Shown here piece after piece: positions 1 through 8,760 of a stretch of 15,273 nt of DNA. The stretch lies in the NCBI GenBank assembly GCA_902459845.2, contig CABPSV020000215.1:6915-22187 (forward strand), in the 5' to 3' direction. Source of the stretch: Hepatocystis sp. ex Piliocolobus tephrosceles (taxonomy: Eukaryota > Apicomplexa > Aconoidasida > Haemosporida > Plasmodiidae). Below the pieces are notes generated by a model. That model saw nothing but the letters and a program-made list of their open reading frames with translations. It ran no database searches and had not been told where the DNA came from. A program made the position numbers and the translations under genes. Within the stretch, counting starts at the first letter, position 1. Each line of letters starts with the position of its first letter.

Positions 1-61
1 ATATGCATGTGTATGTATATGTATGTGTATCTATACATGAGTGTGTAAGTATATTATTCAT

Positions 62-94
<33 letters not shown>

Positions 95-278
95 GCTATA
101 TACAAACCATACATAGTTTATATAGTTGTGTAGTGTATATATATATATATATTTGAACCCATGTTTACACTCTTACACTTCCAGTTGTTATAAACACGTA
201 AACTTCTCACATATGTATATTACATTTATTCACTTATTATACTTTTTTTTTTTTTAACTCGATATTTGTTTATTTATA
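1..278. other. 5' flank of the polyprenyl synthase gene, no gene seen
   Basis: AT-rich flank with (TA)n tracts at about 67-93 and 136-151, several GTATGT/ATGTGT-type short repeats at the left edge, and a poly(T) run at about 243-255 just before the start codon. No open frame of substance is seen on either strand. The position directly upstream of the gene at 279 suggests promoter and 5' UTR, but no defined transcription factor site can be supported. Confidence 0.6.
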
Positions 279-1907
279 ATGTTTGAGCTTACCCCGAAAA
301 AGAAAAACTTAAAGGTTTTATTCCAGCATGGGAAAAAAAAATGTTTAAATTACTTTCTAAATAACAGTAATAATAATTTGTTAAAAGATAATATTATGTC
401 AAAAGTTAGTTTTTTTTTTAACAAAAAAAACAATTCAAAATTGTTACTTCAATTAAAACCATCATCTATTTTTTTTAATTTAAAAAAAAAAGACACAGAT
501 AATAAAAATTTGAACGATATACATAGAAATTATACTCGAACAAGTATACATAATCATGATGTATATACAGATGTGTTTTATAATGAAATATTACTCTGTA
601 TGAATGTATTACATTTAAAAACAGAACAAGTAGATAATGAATTAGTTAGTTTACATAATTATTTTAATCAAATAAGAAGTGATGTCGATCCATATATACT
701 TTACGAAAATAACTTAAAAAATATTAATAATGAAATAGTTAATATTATTAAAACAGATTATAGTAACATAAATGAATTTGTAAGTTATATTAATATAAAT
801 AAAGGAAAACATTTTAGAATTATTTTAAGTATAATGTTAAAACTTATTTTATCTTATATTGATACTGTACCATTCAGAAATTACTTTAAATTCAGAAATG
901 GTAATAGAAATGGACATAGAAATGGACATAGAAATGGGAATAGAAATGTAAATAAAAATATATCCAACCAAATTAGTTATAATGAAAATAATATTATTAA
1001 AAATAATTCATTTAAAAGAAGTATAGTTCATTTAAATTCACAAAATATAAATAATATATCAGAAAAAAAAATTACTGAAAACCAATGTAAAATTATAGCT
1101 GCCTCTGAAATTATTCATATGGGATCTCTTTTACATGATGATGTTATCGACGATGCAGAAAAAAGAAGAGGAGCTTTACCTTCACATAAAATATATGGAA
1201 ATAAAATATCTATATTATCAGGTGATTATTTATTAGCCCGTGCTAGTTCTGTTTTTGCAGCTACTGGTTATCCAGAAATATGTAAACGATTTGCATATGT
1301 TGTTGAAAGTTTAGTTAAAGGCGAATGTTTACAAAAAAATTTAAATTTTAACACAATAGAAGATGCATTAAAAACTTATTTCGTTAAAAGTTATTACAAA
1401 ACAGCATCTTTATTTTCTCAATTATTTGCTTGTATAGCTATACTTTCATTTAAAAGTGAAAAAATTGTAAAATTATGTTTTAACCTTGGACTTCATATAG
1501 GTATGGCATTTCAATTACATGATGATTATTTAGATTATAAAGTAGGAGATGGTGAAAATAAACCAATATTAGATGATATAAGAAATAATATAAAAACTGC
1601 TCCTTTACTATTTAGTTATAACTATAACCCACAAGTTATTTTATCATTAATTAATAAAAAAAAATTAACAGATACAGATATTGAAAATGTATTATTTTAT
1701 ATTAACAATACAAATAGTATGAAAAAAAATCAACTATGTTCATTACTACATATGAAAAGAGCTTCTGATATATTATCATCTCTTATAGCTAACTGTAAAA
1801 TAAATAAAAATGTAACAAGAGCTAATTCGCAAAATTATGAAATCAACCAAATTAAAGAAGCACTGACAAATACTATTTTGAATGTGTTGACACGTAGTAA
1901 AAAGTGA
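279..1907 (+). CDS. OPPS: Long-chain polyprenyl (octaprenyl-type) diphosphate synthase
   Basis: Trans-prenyltransferase of 542 residues, single exon. Family role: it elongates an allylic diphosphate with isopentenyl diphosphate (made in Plasmodium by the apicoplast MEP pathway) to a long all-trans chain used mainly for the ubiquinone side chain. Seen in the sequence: the basic GKHFR segment (residues 176-180), first Asp-rich motif DDVID (287-291) followed by RRG, the GDYLLARA helix (315-322), KTASLFSQL (from 374), and second Asp-rich motif DDYLD (415-419) in FQLHDDYLD. Gly282, five residues before the first Asp, is small, which fits a long product; chain length is inference. Residues 1-90 are a Lys/Asn-rich extension, possibly for organelle targeting, without a clear signal peptide. 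An Arg/Asn/Gly insert (206-223) lies between the first conserved regions. The start is the first ATG after poly(T). Its convergent neighbour starts its 3' end at 2944. P. falciparum has a separate shorter-chain FPPS/GGPPS gene, so this is the long-chain paralogue. Confidence 0.93.
   Translation: MFELTPKKKNLKVLFQHGKKKCLNYFLNNSNNNLLKDNIMSKVSFFFNKKNNSKLLLQLKPSSIFFNLKKKDTDNKNLNDIHRNYTRTSIHNHDVYTDVFYNEILLCMNVLHLKTEQVDNELVSLHNYFNQIRSDVDPYILYENNLKNINNEIVNIIKTDYSNINEFVSYININKGKHFRIILSIMLKLILSYIDTVPFRNYFKFRNGNRNGHRNGHRNGNRNVNKNISNQISYNENNIIKNNSFKRSIVHLNSQNINNISEKKITENQCKIIAASEIIHMGSLLHDDVIDDAEKRRGALPSHKIYGNKISILSGDYLLARASSVFAATGYPEICKRFAYVVESLVKGECLQKNLNFNTIEDALKTYFVKSYYKTASLFSQLFACIAILSFKSEKIVKLCFNLGLHIGMAFQLHDDYLDYKVGDGENKPILDDIRNNIKTAPLLFSYNYNPQVILSLINKKKLTDTDIENVLFYINNTNSMKKNQLCSLLHMKRASDILSSLIANCKINKNVTRANSQNYEINQIKEALTNTILNVLTRSKK
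894..947 (+). repeat. In-frame RNGN/RNGH tetrapeptide repeat
   Basis: A 12-base unit coding Arg-Asn-Gly-(Asn/His) is repeated about four times, giving residues 206-223 of the polyprenyl synthase. It sits in a poorly conserved loop between the GKHFR region and the first Asp-rich motif, so it is probably tolerated without loss of activity (inference). Confidence 0.85.
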
Positions 1908-1992
1908 TAAAAAAAATAAAAAAAGCATAATATCAAAATTATACTCTTCTCTTTTTTTCTACACACCATTATTAGTTTAAAATAAAAGAAAA

Positions 1993-2410
1993 ACAGAAAA
2001 CAGAAAACAGAAAACAGAAAACAGAAAACAGAAAACAGAAAACAGAAAACAGAAAACAGAAAACAGAAAACAGAAAACAGAAAACAGAAAACAGAAAACA
2101 GAAAACAGAAAACAGAAAACAGAAAACAGAAAACAGAAAACAGAAAACAGAAAACAGAAAACAGAAAACAGAAAACAGAAAACAGAAAACAGAAAACAGA
2201 AAACAGAAAACAGAAAACAGAAAACAGAAAACAGAAAACAAAAAACAAAAAACAAAAAACAAAAAACAAAAAACAAAAAACAAAAAACAAAAAACAAAAA
2301 ACAAAAAACAAAAAACAAAAAACAAAAAACAAAAAACAAAAAACAAAAAACAAAAAACAAAAAACAAAAAACAAAAAACAAAAAACAAAAAACAAAAAAC
2401 AAAAAACAAA
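1993..2410. repeat. 7-base tandem array: 35 ACAGAAA then 24 ACAAAAA
   Basis: The C recurs every 7 bases from 1994 to 2407 without a break. The first 35 units read ACAGAAA (1993-2237) and the following 24 read ACAAAAA (2238-2405), then the array decays. The two unit types differ by one G-to-A change and do not mix. The array begins 85 bases after the stop codon of the polyprenyl synthase gene and probably lies in or near its 3' UTR (inference). Confidence 0.97.
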
Positions 2411-2442
2411 CAAATAAAATATGTTTTATAATTATGTTTGAT

Positions 2443-2479
2443 AGATATGCTTCTTTTTTTTTTAAAAAAAAACATATCT
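2443..2479. other. Imperfect palindrome with T-run/A-run core
   Basis: AGATATG (2443-2449) and CATATCT (2473-2479) are perfect inverted arms around a T-run followed directly by an A-run of 9. The paired runs would extend the stem with a few mismatches. It lies just past the tandem array in a convergent 3' region. A role in 3' end formation is only a guess. Confidence 0.55.
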
Positions 2480-2656
2480 AATTAATATTTATAATAAACA
2501 CATACATGTCATATTTTAAATGAAAAATGTTTAGTACTTTTTTTAATGCGTTTTAAAAATTTTATATATATTTATCACAACACTTTTTCATTTACTCACT
2601 TCTTTATTTGAACTCTATTCATTATTTTTTATTTTTACATATATGTATATGTATGT

Positions 2657-2687
<31 letters not shown>

Positions 2688-2943
2688 CATATATAGTCAA
2701 CTTCAATTGTTTTGTTTTATTTTTAATTAATTTATTACCACTTTCTTTTTTTTTTATTTTTTTTTTTTCATTATTTACCTCTATGTGTAATCATTTGTGT
2801 GAATTGCAACTATAAAGAAAAACAAAAATTATATCAATTATATAAATATATTTTATGCTCATTTTTATGTACATATTTTACATACATCAACAGTTAAGCA
2901 ATGTTTTTGCCTTTATTTTATTTTTTTTTTTTTCTGCTTTTTT

Positions 2944-3802
2944 TTACCAAACAAAAAAATTTAGGTTATTTTTTCTGGCATTTTCCCAAAATAACATTTC
3001 TTCATTCGTGTCAATTATATCTATTTCTAAATGTTTGTCATGCGAATTTAAAAACACCATGTTTTCTAACGTAGTTTTATACAATTTCATAAAATGTAAA
3101 ACCTCTTCATTTGAATGTAACAATGCATAAGCTTCATTCTTCGAATGATTTATTTGAATGAGACATACTTCTACTAAAAAAAATGTAGATATGCATATTC
3201 TCATAAACCATTTATACTTTTTTTCTTTTTGTATACTTTAATGATATATTTTATTATGAGTAAAAAAAAGAGCACATACAAATACGTTCACACTGCCATA
3301 AAAAATAAATCATAACTTGCAATATAATAAATTAAAACATATAATACATATGAAATGTGATAAAATAATAATAAAAATACTTCGGAAAAATATTTTTACT
3401 CCAAAAAAAAAAAAAAAACTTACCTATGTGTTCAAGGAAATGTTTTATATTAATGTCTTTATCAAAGCATGAAACATTTTTTATTCTTATTAAACAACCC
3501 GTTGCTAACAAAACAAAAAGTGGTTTAGTAATACAATTATATTTATACATAATTATTACAAAGTTTTGTTAACACATCATGTGCTCATATATTACAATTA
3601 AATATAAAAATAAAATAAATGTAAAAATAAAAAAATAAAATAAATGTAAAATAAAGAAACAATCATATACATTATTAATATAATATTATATAAAAAAATA
3701 CATTTAAAACATATCAAAAAAGATAAAACAAAACAAATTAATTTCCTTATTCTGTTAGTATTTACATTTTGTAGGTAATAAACTTAATAATTTGAATTCC
3801 AT
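2944..3802 (-). CDS. Three-exon gene for a 115-residue La/LARP7-type xRRM-like protein
   Basis: Exons (minus strand): 3802-3766, 3504-3424 and 3173-2944; introns of 261 and 250 bases. The phases agree: donor AAAT|GTAAAT to acceptor TTTTGTTAG|CA makes Ser13, and donor ATAG|GTAAGT to acceptor ATTTTTTTTAG|TA makes Val40. The ATG at 3802 is the first after an in-frame stop. The product begins MEFKLLSLLPTK. Predicted order is that of an RRM: strand GCLIRIKN (15-22, RNP2-like), helix 28-38, strand 41-47, strand EAYALLHS (53-60, RNP1-like), helix 61-71, strand LEIDII (88-93), then an added helix EEMLFWENARKNNLNF (97-112). That last segment resembles the third helix of the RRM_3/xRRM fold of La, LARP7 and ciliate p65 (pattern E-x2-[YF]-W...L-N). 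Those proteins bind the 3' region of specific small RNAs. No La motif or RRM1 is visible upstream, so the domain appears to stand alone. The aromatic-x-Asp RNP3 residues of xRRMs appear to be Leu44 and Gln46 here. In P. falciparum I recall the syntenic gene as of unknown function. The gene model is fairly sure; the family is inference. Confidence 0.78.
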
Positions 3803-4244
3803 ATTATTATAAAAATAGTACAATTTAATACAAATATATAAGTTATATTAGTTATATTAAGTAGCTAATTTTTTTTCATTATAAAAAATGTTTTTTTTTT
3901 TTTTTTTTTTTAAACATATAATCTTATAGGGAGAAAATACCAAAAATATTCGTTTAATGACTGTTTGAGCTATTCTGGAAAATTTTAAATAATATAAAAA
4001 TAAAAAATTAGCTATAAAAAAAATAGTAACTAATTTCATATTATCACATAAAATATAATTGAAAATAGGATAAATATGTACTTACATAATTTTACATTTT
4101 TTTGTTTTTACATATTTAATATGAAACATTAAAATTCATTTTTGTTGTTTAAAGATATCAATCATAAATTAAACTTATTAAAAACAATTTTAACTAATTT
4201 AGCTATATATATATATATATATATATATTTTTCTTATTCAAAAT
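3803..4244. promoter_or_regulatory. Shared 442-base upstream region of two divergent genes
   Basis: This lies between the start codons of the xRRM-like gene (minus, 3802) and the DHHC gene (plus, 4245), so both promoters or 5' UTRs must lie here or overlap. It holds a run of about 21 T at 3891-3911 and a (TA)n tract at 4204-4228 directly before the DHHC start. An open stretch on the minus strand near 3926-3974, bounded by a good acceptor (TTTTCCAG) and a possible GTATTT donor, might be a 5' exon of the xRRM-like gene but could not be linked in frame. No specific binding site is claimed. Confidence 0.55.
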
Positions 4245-4363
4245 ATGGCTACTTTAAGCATACAATCACTTTTTTATAAATTCACCAATGCCTCACAAGT
4301 TATAAATAATAATACATATAAATGTCTTTCACTCTTTCACTGTCTTTCTAATTCTTTTTTATA

Positions 4364-4400
<37 letters not shown>

Positions 4401-5586
4401 TTTTGCAATTAATAAAAATAGGCTTTGTATTTTTTTTACCTCATTAGTGGCTATATTATACTGAATTTTGATTGTTAGTATTAAATAAATCCAAGAACCA
4501 TTTTTTTTAATTTTATTGTATATATATTTTTTATTGAATTGTTAATATTGATAAAATGACACTTCAGTAGTTGTTTTGTGATTACTATTATTATTGTTAT
4601 TATTTATATATATATATATATTTTTTTTTAGCATATAATATATTAGAACAATACTGTGACACTTCCTATAGTAGGTATTCACATTTTTTGTCTGTACTAT
4701 GTTAATATATATGTACAAGAATAAGTTTTTACACAAATGAACATACATATAAATATGTATTAACATATTTTTTTATTTAATAAACTGATATAAACTTTAT
4801 GTAAATTAAAAACTTTAGGATTTTATGTGCAATACTCTTCATTAGTTGTATATTGTCATTTTGTACATGTTCGCTAAGTGATCCAGGTATTATACTTTTA
4901 TATAATTAAACAATTAAACAATTAAACAATTAAACAACTAAAAACTAGATACCCTAAATTCTATATATGTAACTAAAAAAATAAAATATATTAATGAACT
5001 TTACAGGAAAAATAAATAGTGACTCTTTAGATATACACTTGAAATTGTACTCATACGACAATGTCATATTTAAAGAAAAGTGTAATTGTACAACTTGTAA
5101 CATGTTAAAGTAAGGCATCAAAAAATGTGTGTGTAGTTTTAAATTTATTTATTTTTTTTTTTTTCACAATAAAAAATATAAGTACATATATAAAAAAATA
5201 TATATATCACGATGGGAACATATTTTTGTTAAGCATCATATAATAAAGACATATAATAATACATATACATATACATATATATTATTTATCTTAAAAAACC
5301 AAAAAGTATATATTTTAAATAACAAAAGAAACAAATAATAATCTATAGTTTTATAAATTATGATTTATAGTATACATTTTACAATGAAAATGATTTTTTT
5401 TTTATTATTCTTAGACCACCTAGAAGTAAACATTGTAAATACTGTTCATCATGTATATCCCGTTATGATCACCATTGCTATATATTTAATAATTGTATTG
5501 GTGGTTACAATATTATTTATTTTTTAATTTTTATTATTATGCATTTATTAATTTGCTCCTATGCTTTGTACATCGGTAAATAACAT

Positions 5587-5626
<40 letters not shown>

Positions 5627-6051
5627 AATAAATAATAGTAATAATATAAACTTTAAATTTATTAAAAAAATAAAAATTTACTACTTTTTGTTTAATTGTA
5701 CCTTTAATTAATTTATTGCTTATTTTATTTATTTTTTTTTTAGCGTCCTTTTGCTTATATAGTGTCATAAAACATAACAATATTTTAAAAGGTACATAAC
5801 AAACTGAACTATCCCATCTTAAAATTTATTACCTTTTCGCACTTTTCACAACAAAAATATTATAACTATTATTTTTTGTAATATGTTGTACAAATGCACT
5901 TTTTTTTTTTTTTTTTATCAGCTACTTTTATACATTCTGAAAATAACATGATTATGCCTAATTCTTGGTTTACCATTATGAAAGTAAAAAATATATAACA
6001 TACAACTAAAAAAAAAGAGAAACAAAAATAATAAATTTAAAGTAATTTTTA

Positions 6052-6082
<31 letters not shown>

Positions 6083-6551
6083 TTTTTTTTATTATTTTTT
6101 TTTTTTTTTTTGTAGTATTTATTTTCAAAGCACAATCCCACCTTCTCGCTGTGTGTAATATCAATAATTCTTATGTTTTGTCTTGTTTTATTACTTGTAT
6201 ATGAAATTTATTATAACATTATTCTTAATATTACATATAATGAACAAACAAAATACAATAAATTAAAAAGAAAGGGCTTCTATGTTAATAAATCTTTTTA
6301 TAATAAAGGTACTACTAAAAAAAACTAGCATAAAATGCATTTAGTTGCGCGTTTATATACCGCCACTTATACATATAGCATATATAAAAGCTAAATATAT
6401 TTACACCTCTTTTTTGTTTTTTTTTTGTTTTTTTTTTTGTTTTTTTTTGTAATATATGTGGGTTATTCCGAATTCAGGGTTCATTAAAAACTTAAAAGGT
6501 GTGTTGTTTTTCCAAAAAAATGTTGAAAATTTTTTAAAAAAAGATATATAA
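4245..6551 (+). CDS. DHHC palmitoyltransferase, Swf1/ZDHHC4-type, ten exons
   Basis: Protein S-acyltransferase of 285 residues in a membrane of the secretory system. Exons: 4245-4298, 4422-4473, 4632-4674, 4819-4886, 5007-5109, 5415-5575, 5744-5791, 5922-5983, 6116-6308, 6478-6551; all phases agree. Order: membrane segment 1 (about 19-33), segment 2 (51-70), the SDPG motif (70-73), the Cys-rich domain (98-136) with CTTC, KPPRSKHC, CKYC and the catalytic DHHC (125-128, nucleophile Cys128), then NNCIG, segment 3 (about 143-166), segment 4 (208-228), a TTxE variant TYNE (237-240), and a PaCCT-like ending with Tyr259, Gly262 and Asn266. The sequence after DHHC is YIF where most family members have PW; Swf1 and ZDHHC4 also lack that Pro, and the spacing from SDPG to the Cys-rich domain resembles ZDHHC4. 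The first two junctions are least sure: donor GTTATA after exon 1 and GTTAGT after exon 2 are weak, though they are the only ones that keep the frame. The last exon reads straight through a possible donor (GGTGTG at 6498) to TAA. ZDHHC4 has about 60 more N-terminal residues, so an upstream exon remains possible. Confidence 0.88.
4904..4935 (+). repeat. Intronic 8-base tandem repeat
   Basis: Four copies of AATTAAAC lie in the fourth intron of the DHHC gene (4887-5006). It is a plain microsatellite, useful only as a marker. Confidence 0.85.
5590..5618 (+). repeat. Intronic poly(A) run of about 29
   Basis: A homopolymer run in the sixth intron of the DHHC gene (5576-5743). Its exact length may be unreliable in an assembly, but because it is intronic it does not affect the reading frame. 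Confidence 0.85.
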
Positions 6552-7395
6552 TATATTTACACACATAAATTAATACATAAATTTTTACATATGTATACTG
6601 TGCTTTCTTTTTTATAAAAAATAACAATTATTTTTTTTTTTTTTAAATAAAAACATTATTAAAAAAATTTTCAAATAAATAAAAAAAAAAAAAAAAAAAA
6701 AAAAAGTGCTGTATGTTTTAAATGTAGTATTAAAGTAAATAACCCACAAGTGAGTATAAAAACATTTTACAAAAATAAAAAATATACGTTTAAAACAGAT
6801 ACGTGATCAAAATATATATATGTATATATATATATATATATAATGATTAGTTACAATATTTTAACAAGTTTAATGACGGGACACATAATTTTATAAAAAA
6901 GAAATGTATATATGTAAATGCATATATGCGTATGTACACATATATGTACGTGTACCAAGATAATTTTAAACTGCGTGTCTATATATACACAGATATATAT
7001 ATATATATATATATTCATAAGTTTGTGTTTACTACAGAATGACAAATAAATTTGCTCTTTTTTTTTTTAAACAAGCATATATATTTCCTTTCTCTAAATA
7101 AAAAGCTAATTTAAAAAGCTAATTTAAAAAGCTAATTTAAAAAGCTAATTTAAAAAGCTAATTTAAAAAGCTAATTTAAAAAGCTAATTTAAAAAGCTAA
7201 TTTAAAAAGCTAATTTAAAAAGCTAATATAAAAAGCTAATATAAATAATTATATATTCTTCAATTTATTTATTATAACATCATATAATATTGCATCGTGT
7301 CCCATGTTCAATGTAAAAATTTTATTCAAATTATTTATACTCACAACAAGACTTTACAAGTTATATAATCCTGAACGTATTATTCCTTTTTTTTT
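6552..7395. other. Convergent intergenic region between the DHHC gene and ROPE
   Basis: About 840 bases between two converging 3' ends. It contains a poly(T) run (about 6631-6644), a poly(A) run of 25 (6681-6705), (TA)n tracts at about 6824-6842 and 6992-7012, and the 13-base tandem array (7100-7242). Short open frames here are AT-repeat driven. An in-frame stretch at about 6708-6803 was tested as a further DHHC exon and not adopted. No gene is supported. Confidence 0.7.
7100..7242. repeat. 13-base tandem array, 11 copies
   Basis: The unit is AAAAAGCTAATTT. The G recurs at exactly 13-base steps from 7105 to 7235. The first nine units are the same and the last two end in AATAT instead of AATTT. 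The array lies about 150 bases beyond the stop codon of ROPE, in the convergent 3' region. Confidence 0.96.
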
Positions 7396-8701
7396 TTACA
7401 TTTTTAAATTGTTCTTTTTTTTTAAATTTAGAATTTTATTAAATAATGCACTTCGCTTAGTTTCGGATAACGTACTGTTACTTTTATTATTACTGTTACC
7501 AGTACTGCTACTATTATTGTTATTATTATTGCTATTATAATTATTATTATTATTATTATTATTACTGTTATTATTATTACTGCCATAATTATTACTGCCA
7601 TTATTATTGACGGCCACAGTAACATCAGTCATATCCCCAATATTCTTATGCTCATAAGTGTTGTATATTTTATTATTTATAAATGCTTTTTTGGTAACAT
7701 ATTTATGATCATAATCATAATTGTTTTGTAAACCTGTATCTACGTCACCATCTATTGAATAATCAGTTGTTATGTCAAACGCATTTAACTGTCTTATCAC
7801 ATTTCTAACTCTTCTTAATTTAGATACACTTTCCTCATATTTATATAATAATAACTGATAATCACGATTTAATATAATTTTCGATTCTTTTTCTAGAGCT
7901 AATTTTTTTCTAAGTTCTGCTATAGTCTTAAGTCTTATTTCATCTTTAGGAAAGTATAAAATATCTGTAATTGTTTCTCTCTTCCTATTATTATTATGAT
8001 TATTATTATGATTATTATTATTATTATTATTGTTATCTTTGTTGTTATTATTACTATTTTTACCTCCATTTTTATAAAAATTGTCTACTTCTTTTTGATT
8101 ATTATTAAGTATAAAATTTATTATTTCTTTATTTATATTACTAGATAGTTCAAGATAATTCTGAAATAAAAACCAACACTCATTATATTTAGCACAATCG
8201 TTTTGATTAAAATTTAATTCCTCGTTAATGTTAACACATGTGGTCACTCTTTGTACATACATTCTTAAGTGATCCAAAAAGTGAAAATATTTAAGGAAAA
8301 AAAACTTAATTTCTTCAGGTATAAACATACGTTTCCATACACTTCTACTGATTTTTTCAAATTTTTTTATATAATTATTATTTAAAAATAAAACATTTAA
8401 TAATTCACATAATTGTAAACAAAGAACTAAACAACTGTTGTTATTCTTATTTTGTATACATTCATAATTATCATTTTTTAAATTACATATATTCTCTACA
8501 TTTTCAGAATATAAAAAAGTTCCTATTATTTTATTATTTTTTTTATTTTCATGTACAATTTTCATTAATTGAAAATTATTTTTTTTAAACTCATTAACAT
8601 TTATCATAGTTGGATTTTCTTCGTTTGATAGGGGTACTTGATTTTTAATCTTATTTTTATAATTCTTATTATTTTTATTATTATTATTTTTATTATTATT
8701 A

Positions 8702-8760
<59 letters not shown>

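Larger units (their letters stand above)
1908..2943. other. Convergent intergenic region with a 7-base tandem array
   Basis: About 1 kb between the 3' ends of the polyprenyl synthase gene (plus) and the xRRM-like gene (minus). It holds the 7-base minisatellite (1993-2410), a hairpin-forming palindrome (2443-2479), a (TA)n tract near 2661-2682, and T-rich stretches near 2743-2770 and 2921-2946. The long minus-strand open frames across the array, all reading Phe/Val/Cys/Leu/Ser, arise because a 7-base unit without stops stays open in all three frames. No real gene is seen. A possible small extra minus-strand exon near 2780-2810 is discussed under rejected items. Confidence 0.75.

Noticed and set aside
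1993..2410. CRISPR array or telomere-like repeat
   Set aside because: The units are directly adjacent with no spacers, and the sequence differs from the Plasmodium telomere unit; it is a simple minisatellite in a eukaryotic genome.
1835..2475. Three overlapping minus-strand open frames of Phe/Val/Cys/Leu/Ser repeats
   Set aside because: They are the reverse reading of the 7-base tandem array, open in all three frames because the unit makes no stop. No conserved sequence flanks them.
2780..2810. Possible extra 3' exon of the xRRM-like gene (acceptor TTCTTTATAG, donor GAGGTAAAT, minus strand)
   Set aside because: A donor TTG|GTAAAA at the end of the third exon would join in phase to only CNSHK and a stop. 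The simpler stop at 2944 is kept; cDNA would decide.
2855..3130. Plus-strand 91-residue open frame
   Set aside because: It is antisense to the third exon of the xRRM-like gene and Phe/Ser-rich without recognisable features.
3926..3974. Possible upstream exon of the xRRM-like gene after acceptor TTTTCCAG (minus strand)
   Set aside because: The stretch reads IAQTVIKRIF and has splice-like borders, but no in-frame link to the exon starting at 3802 was found, and stops lie between them. It shows no La motif.
6707..6806. Further DHHC exon after a poly(A) acceptor, reading AVCFKCSIKVNNPQ or VLYVLNVVLK
   Set aside because: The attractive frame needs a phase-2 donor that is absent, and the acceptor has no pyrimidine tract. 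Reading straight through 6498 gives a sensible C terminus ending at 6551.
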